Shown here: piece by piece, positions 63,465 through 64,000 of the stretch
How the letters are laid out: each line of letters starts with the position of its first letter
Numbering within the stretch: the first letter of the stretch is position 1
Assembly (NCBI GenBank): GCA_038237925.1
Contig: JBBRYF010000002.1
Location: 1 to 64,000 of the forward strand
Direction of reading: 5' to 3'
DNA from: AC-32 sp038237925
GTDB lineage: Bacteria > Actinomycetota > Thermoleophilia > Gaiellales > Gaiellaceae
DNA length: 64,000 bases
Program-made: the position numbers and the translations under genes
Notes under the pieces: generated by a model
The model's input: the letters and a program-made list of their open reading frames with translations, nothing else
What the model was told of the DNA's origin: nothing
The model's database searches: none

Positions 63465-64000
63465 GTTCCTCCTAGTGGCGTTTCGAGGTGGATCCCACAC
63501 TCGAGCTTGTCGGAGCCGGCCCAACGGCCGGCGCGCTCCTCTTGCTCGGGCGTCGTCGGCCGCGTGCACGGGATGCACCCGATCGAACGGAAGCCCGCGT
63601 CGTGGAGCGGGTTGTAGGGAATCTCGTTGATCATGATGTACGCCCAGACGCGCTTCTCGTCCCAGTCGGCGAGCGGGTGCAGCTTCCACGTCTCGTAGCG
63701 CTCCGACCACTGGATCTTCGGCGTGGTCGCGCGGCTCGGGGACTGGTCGCGCCGGATCCCGGAGATCCAGGCGTCGTAGGGCTCGAGGGCCTGCAAAAGC
63801 GGCTCGACCTTGCGGATGTGGCAGCAGCGGTCGGGATCGGTCTCCCACAGGTTCGGCCCCTCGGCGCGGTGCTGCTCGGCAATCGTGATCACCGGCGGCG
63901 GCGGGAGCAGCTTGATCCCGTAGCGCTCGACCAGGCGGTCGCGCGTCTCGTAGCTCTCGCGGAAGAAGAGGTGCGTGTCGAGCTCGACCACCGCGATGTC
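63461..64000 (-). CDS. cysH: Phosphoadenylyl/adenylyl-sulfate reductase (5' end beyond window)
   Basis: 179 residues, the C-terminal part; the frame is open to the window edge and the N-terminal PP-loop start is outside. VELDTHLFFRESYETRDRLV is the TGxLFPET-like region; DPDRCCHIRKVEPL and SIGCIPCTRPTTPEQEERAG contain the CC and CxxC pairs, so the [4Fe-4S] APS-reductase type is likely. The catalytic end DKLECGIH is intact. Makes sulfite from APS with thioredoxin. First of the sulfur operon in this window. Confidence 0.93.
   Translation of the reverse strand, partial: DIAVVELDTHLFFRESYETRDRLVERYGIKLLPPPPVITIAEQHRAEGPNLWETDPDRCCHIRKVEPLLQALEPYDAWISGIRRDQSPSRATTPKIQWSERYETWKLHPLADWDEKRVWAYIMINEIPYNPLHDAGFRSIGCIPCTRPTTPEQEERAGRWAGSDKLECGIHLETPLGGT

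Overview
The window is GC-rich, uses many GTG and TTG starts, and packs genes tightly with ATGA, GTGA or TGATG overlaps. Together with an actinobacterial-style Tad/Flp pilus locus, this points to a high-GC actinobacterium. The class Thermoleophilia (Gaiellales or Solirubrobacterales) is my best guess, but that is inference. I saw no rRNA, tRNA or CRISPR array.

Layout. (1) 1-2976: the N-terminal part of a large secreted protein with Ig/PKD-like repeats, leaving the window at its left edge. (2) 3248-16317, all minus strand: a Tad pilus operon read from right to left. Order: two Flp pilins, a strong hairpin, TadE, TadG, CpaB, CpaE, CpaF, a von Willebrand A-TadB fusion, TadC, a DUF192 protein, a prepilin peptidase, then two membrane glycosyltransferases. 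(3) 16755-19776: a polytopic membrane protein, two tandem paralogous small proteins, a NarL-type response regulator and a small membrane protein.

(4) About 20.0-27.6 kb: a disturbed, mobile region. It holds a tyrosine recombinase broken by one amber codon, a YohF-like dehydrogenase, a LuxR-type fragment, a cupin, a flippase fragment, an unknown protein and an intact tyrosine recombinase. A family-2 glycosyltransferase is present twice, almost identical and inverted. The copy at 27506-28492 has lost its normal C-terminus to the recombinase-bearing DNA. A C-terminal tail of that gene family lies 4.2 kb away at 23302, and an imperfect direct repeat of about 30 bp marks both ends.

(5) 27.5-46.3 kb, minus strand: a long overlapping cell-surface polysaccharide operon. 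It contains a flippase-like lysylphosphatidylglycerol-synthase-type protein, several glycosyltransferases, ATP-grasp proteins, an O-antigen ligase, an initiating sugar-phosphate transferase, a FemAB-like acyltransferase, two PQQ-type beta-propellers, a Wzz-type chain-length regulator and the truncated glycosyltransferase. (6) 46.3-60.7 kb: mixed-strand genes, namely an eIF-2B-like protein, a TetR/MFS pair, epimerases, a further ATP-grasp enzyme, a glycosyltransferase, a solute-binding lipoprotein, a Wzx-like flippase, a second O-antigen ligase and two secreted FlgD-Ig-like proteins.

(7) 60743-64000, minus strand: sulfate assimilation, with CysH (5' end outside the window), CysC, Sat and a TSUP permease. 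Taken together the window is mostly cell-envelope biology: pilus assembly, glycan synthesis and export, and surface proteins, plus a small sulfur operon and one site of recombinase-driven rearrangement.
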